From NCBI RefSeq assembly GCF_035222375.1, contig NC_085891.1:2170001-2234000 (forward strand): a DNA stretch of 64,000 bases, given 5' to 3'. The stretch comes from Podospora pseudocomata. Taxonomy: Eukaryota; Ascomycota; Sordariomycetes; Sordariales; Podosporaceae. Below, piece after piece: positions 61,048-64,000 of this stretch; within the stretch, counting starts at the first letter, position 1, and every line of letters begins with the position of its first letter. The notes beneath the pieces were generated by a model. That model did not search any database, was not told where the DNA came from, and saw only the letters and a program-made list of their open reading frames with translations. The position numbers and the translations under genes were made by a program.

Positions 61048-62789
61048 CGTTGCAGTGTGGTGGTGTTGCAACAGATCTGAACAGTCAGTTTGATAAGCAA
61101 TAGGAGCATATAAATCTCGCTTCCTTGGAGAAAAGGAAGCAGCCTTTCGCTCCTTATCACACAAAATACCTAGGTGGTCTACAAGTCCGCCCTCGCACTT
61201 TGCTATCCAGCCTGACCTTCTCATTGTCACAAGAACACAAGGCAGCAGCTCTCAACCACGTGAATCAAAGACTCACTGAGCTTAAAGCTTGCTGCGCGGC
61301 TCAGTCAGTAAGGCTATGAGTACCTTTCTTTCATCAACGTGCCTGCACTATTGGTTACCAGCTGCTCGAGCTTCCAGCCCCTCCTAACTCTAACCCCAAC
61401 CCCAACCCCAACAACGGTAAGCTCTGGACAAAGGGTAGGAAAGCCATCTGAATGGGCTAGGTATCTCTCCTATTGGCGATTCAGTATATATCATGGATCC
61501 ATCGCATCACAATAAGGAATTTCACGTTGAAATGTTTTCTGTTCTTTTCCAAGGAGGCGGGTTGCAGAAAGAGATCTTATCTAATCACTTGCACGCACCA
61601 GGGCTACCTCCTACATATAACCAACCACCAAGACAAGTCCAATCACTAATTCTTCAATCAACCATCAAGCAGTTCTAGAACCCTCAACCCCCCTTCTCCG
61701 ATCAAGATTTGCTCACCCAACTCCTCATCATCCCCTATAAACAAAGATGCCGTCCCTCCCGAATTGGCCACCCATCCATCAAGATCACCGTTGACCACCA
61801 ACACCACCACCAACACCACCACCCAATCCTGCATCCCCAACTTGGCATACCTCACTCTTCCCCCCCTCCCTTCCGCGGGACGTTCTAGCGCAAACGCAAG
61901 TCAATTTATCCTACCGTCTTCTCACCGTCAGCGTCACATCAGCTAAAAACTCGGGATATTTATCCGCGGTAATACGCAAAGTTACATACATCGAAAGCGA
62001 CTTGCATGGAAGAAAAGATCCCAGCACGGTGGATTTGGTATTAGTTACTATTTCTGTCTCGTTGTTTCTATCCACGTGGTCCTTGTATAATTTTAATATA
62101 GCCAACGGGGAACAACAATAGAACGGGAGGGGTAGCTAGGTAAGAGGTGGTGGTCATTGGTACCTACCTACCTACCCAGACGTGGGCAGTCGAGTTTTTC
62201 AGATTGAGATGATGATGGGAACTAGAATTTTATGAGCCTGAGAAGGGTTGTTCTATCCAAGCCCAGAAAGGAAACCTCATCGTCACCGGGGAGAGTTAGG
62301 TGAATGTAAACCGCAGTTGTTGTAAATGCTCTTTTTATTCTTCATGTCACCATCACCACGGAAGAAAAATCCATATCAAAAACACACATGTTTATATGCA
62401 AAATCTCGCACTCATGTTTATTCTTTTTAAATTGAGTAGCTTTGTTAATTCTTTCCTTTCATCCATTGTCATCTACCATCATACATATCCATCCACCATT
62501 CACCATCCACCCTTCCCCAACCCTTTCCATGCTAAACCCCCCCATCAATATCCGTCATGATATTCGTCAAATTTGTCTGTGTGCGTCTGTATCTCTCAAG
62601 TAAAAAAAGCATCCCCACCCAAAAGTCATACTCAGCGGTGATTATACACACGATTAATTCCCCAAAAAAACAACACCAAGAAACTCTTTCCCGTAGACAC
62701 CAAGCTTTAAAAACCCCCAAAAGAAGAAGAAAAAAACGCACAAAAAAGTATCAAGCACAGCTCTCCCAAGAATCAAATATTACATCCCC
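61048..62789. other. Intergenic region between SGNH hydrolase and STE11
   Basis: 1.7 kb holding the promoter of the leftward SGNH gene and the 3' end of the MAPKKK gene. Includes a short CCCCAA array (61390-61413). No gene recognised. Confidence 0.5.
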
Positions 62790-64000
62790 TTACAACGCCG
62801 GCGGTGTCAAAAACGGACTCAACATCAAATCATCCGCACTCGGCCTCTTGTTATGATCAATCTCAAACGTCTGCCCCAAAAACTGCTTCGCCTCCTCGCT
62901 CGCATGCTCCGGGATCGTCGGCGTGGCCTTCGCCCCCCCAATCTTGAAAATGGCCTGCAGCTGCGTGCAATCCGGGAACGGATGCGTCCCCGTAAACATT
63001 TCAACAACAAGACACCCAAGCGACCAGATATCCGCCTTGCGGGTGTAAGACGTTTGCTTGACCACTTCTGGTGCCATCCAGAACACTGACCCCTGCAGCG
63101 AAGGCCGGTGTTTATTATTGTTGGCCCCGTTGAGAATGTTTGTTGCTTCCAGCTTCTTCGAAATGCCAAAATCCGAGATTTTGATGGTGCCCTTGTTGTC
63201 GACGAGGATGTTGGCGCCCTTGATGTCGCGGTGGATGATGTCCATGTTGTGGAGGTAGGAAAGGCCGTTGAGGATTTGCTTGACGAAGCTGCGGACCAAG
63301 GGCTCGGGGAGGGCGCCGTACGAGTTAAGCATGGTTTGGACTGAGCCGCCGGGAACGTATTCGAGGAAAATGTTGAGGTATTCGGCTGATGATCCGCAGC
63401 CGAGGTATTGCACAATGTTGGGGTGCCGGAGGTCGCGGAGGAGACTGATTTCACGCTTGAGCGCCTCGATCATGCTCTTCTTTCGGGCGTCGCTCTGGCT
63501 GTTGGCGCCGGGCGATGGGGTCTCGACTTGCTTTACGGCGAGAAGCTCGCCAGTGACGGCGTGGAGGGCGAGGTAGACGCAACCAAAAGACCCCTGACCA
63601 ATGAGCGCACCCTTCATCCACTTGCTGTCATCCCAGGAGTCGCCAGCGAGGAAGCTCTGAAGCTCTTCATCGGCATCCTCTCCGTCGTCGGTGAGGGCCT
63701 GGTTGACTTCTTGGAGAGAACCGCCAGATCCGACGGTGCTGTCGCCGTCAAAGTAGCTGTGTCGGACCACGTTTCCATCTGGGTCGGTGATGCTGACGGC
63801 AGCAGTACCGGCATCTGAGCTGCTATCCGCAAAAGACACATAAGACTTGCGGTTCGGTTCGATAGGTGATGACTCCTCCTGTAGAGTATCGAGAACGGAG
63901 GAGGCGACCGAGTCCCGGTACCCATGGTTGAGGCGGCCCAGCTGGTTTCCAGGACGGACCCTGGCGACTTGGTTGGAAGCAGTGAGCCAACTGTCGGCAA
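62790..64000 (-). CDS. STE11: STE11/NRC-1 type MAP kinase kinase kinase (5' part outside window)
   Basis: The C-terminal 403 residues are visible; the frame is open to the right edge, so the N-terminal part (SAM and Ras-association domains in the family) lies beyond 64000. The kinase domain starts about 100 residues into the visible part: glycine loop [15 protein letters not shown], catalytic Lys in LLAVKQVE, catalytic loop [17 protein letters not shown], a 25-residue activation loop, and SVFWMAPE, ending in [12 protein letters not shown]. The close match to Ste11/NRC-1 places it at the top of the pheromone/filamentation MAPK cascade. The coding strand switches from C-rich to G-rich near 63090. 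No intron in the visible part. Confidence 0.95.
   Translation of the reverse strand, partial: ADSWLTASNQVARVRPGNQLGRLNHGYRDSVASSVLDTLQEESSPIEPNRKSYVSFADSSSDAGTAAVSITDPDGNVVRHSYFDGDSTVGSGGSLQEVNQALTDDGEDADEELQSFLAGDSWDDSKWMKGALIGQGSFGCVYLALHAVTGELLAVKQVETPSPGANSQSDARKKSMIEALKREISLLRDLRHPNIVQYLGCGSSAEYLNIFLEYVPGGSVQTMLNSYGALPEPLVRSFVKQILNGLSYLHNMDIIHRDIKGANILVDNKGTIKISDFGISKKLEATNILNGANNNKHRPSLQGSVFWMAPEVVKQTSYTRKADIWSLGCLVVEMFTGTHPFPDCTQLQAIFKIGGAKATPTIPEHASEEAKQFLGQTFEIDHNKRPSADDLMLSPFLTPPAL

Noticed and set aside
61390-61413. CCCCAA array resembling a telomere repeat
   Set aside because: The unit is not the TTAGGG-type repeat of filamentous fungi, it is only about four units long, and it lies inside gene-bearing DNA.

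Overview
The window is nuclear DNA of a filamentous ascomycete, most likely a sordariomycete close to Sordariales. The evidence is: short GT-AG introns (about 40-140 nt) with CTAAC/CTGAC branch sites just before the acceptor; a G-alpha protein with the GNA-1 layout (353 aa, N-terminal MGC, C-terminal CGLI); a PTH11-type seven-helix receptor; DUF3716 and DUF4419 proteins; and long intergenic spaces full of simple repeats. No bacterial-type operons, transposon genes, CRISPR arrays or virus genes were seen. All gene models come from reading splice signals and reading frames by eye.

Layout. 1-4.4 kb has no supported gene. 4.48-8.11 kb (+) is a CDC25-type Ras exchange factor with SH3 and WW-like domains; a (TG)97 microsatellite follows it. 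9.97-12.37 kb (-) is an IRS4-type EH-domain protein and 13.43-16.01 kb (-) the microtubule bundler ASE1. 19.32-20.95 kb (+) is a PTH11-like receptor. A gene-poor stretch holds one disordered protein of unknown role (25.56-27.19 kb, +). 31.20-35.43 kb (-) is the ribosome-assembly factor URB2, divergent from MIC10 (36.09-36.46 kb, +). Then come a single-pass membrane protein (-), an Smr-domain protein ending in a CaaX box (-), and G-alpha gna-1 (43.72-45.03 kb, +). 48.55-50.05 kb (-) encodes a DUF3716 protein with AT-hooks and polyglutamine, divergent from a DUF4419 protein (51.08-52.30 kb, +). 3-ketodihydrosphingosine reductase (52.51-53.67 kb, -) is divergent from SAS10/UTP3 (54.50-56.47 kb, +). 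tRNA-Gln(CUG), a hydrophilic conserved protein (57.71-58.88 kb, +), and tRNA-Leu(AAG) with an intron follow. An SGNH hydrolase gene with an apparent frameshift lies at 59.47-61.05 kb (-), and the right edge is a STE11/NRC-1 MAPKKK (-) cut by the window end.

Two themes stand out. Several gene products act high in the cAMP/Ras/MAPK signalling network (RasGEF, G-alpha-i, PTH11-like receptor, MAPKKK); URB2 and SAS10 both serve ribosome assembly. At larger scale, many genes show an abrupt within-gene switch of the coding strand from C-rich to G-rich about 300-800 nt before the stop codon. This is the most unexpected pattern in the window.
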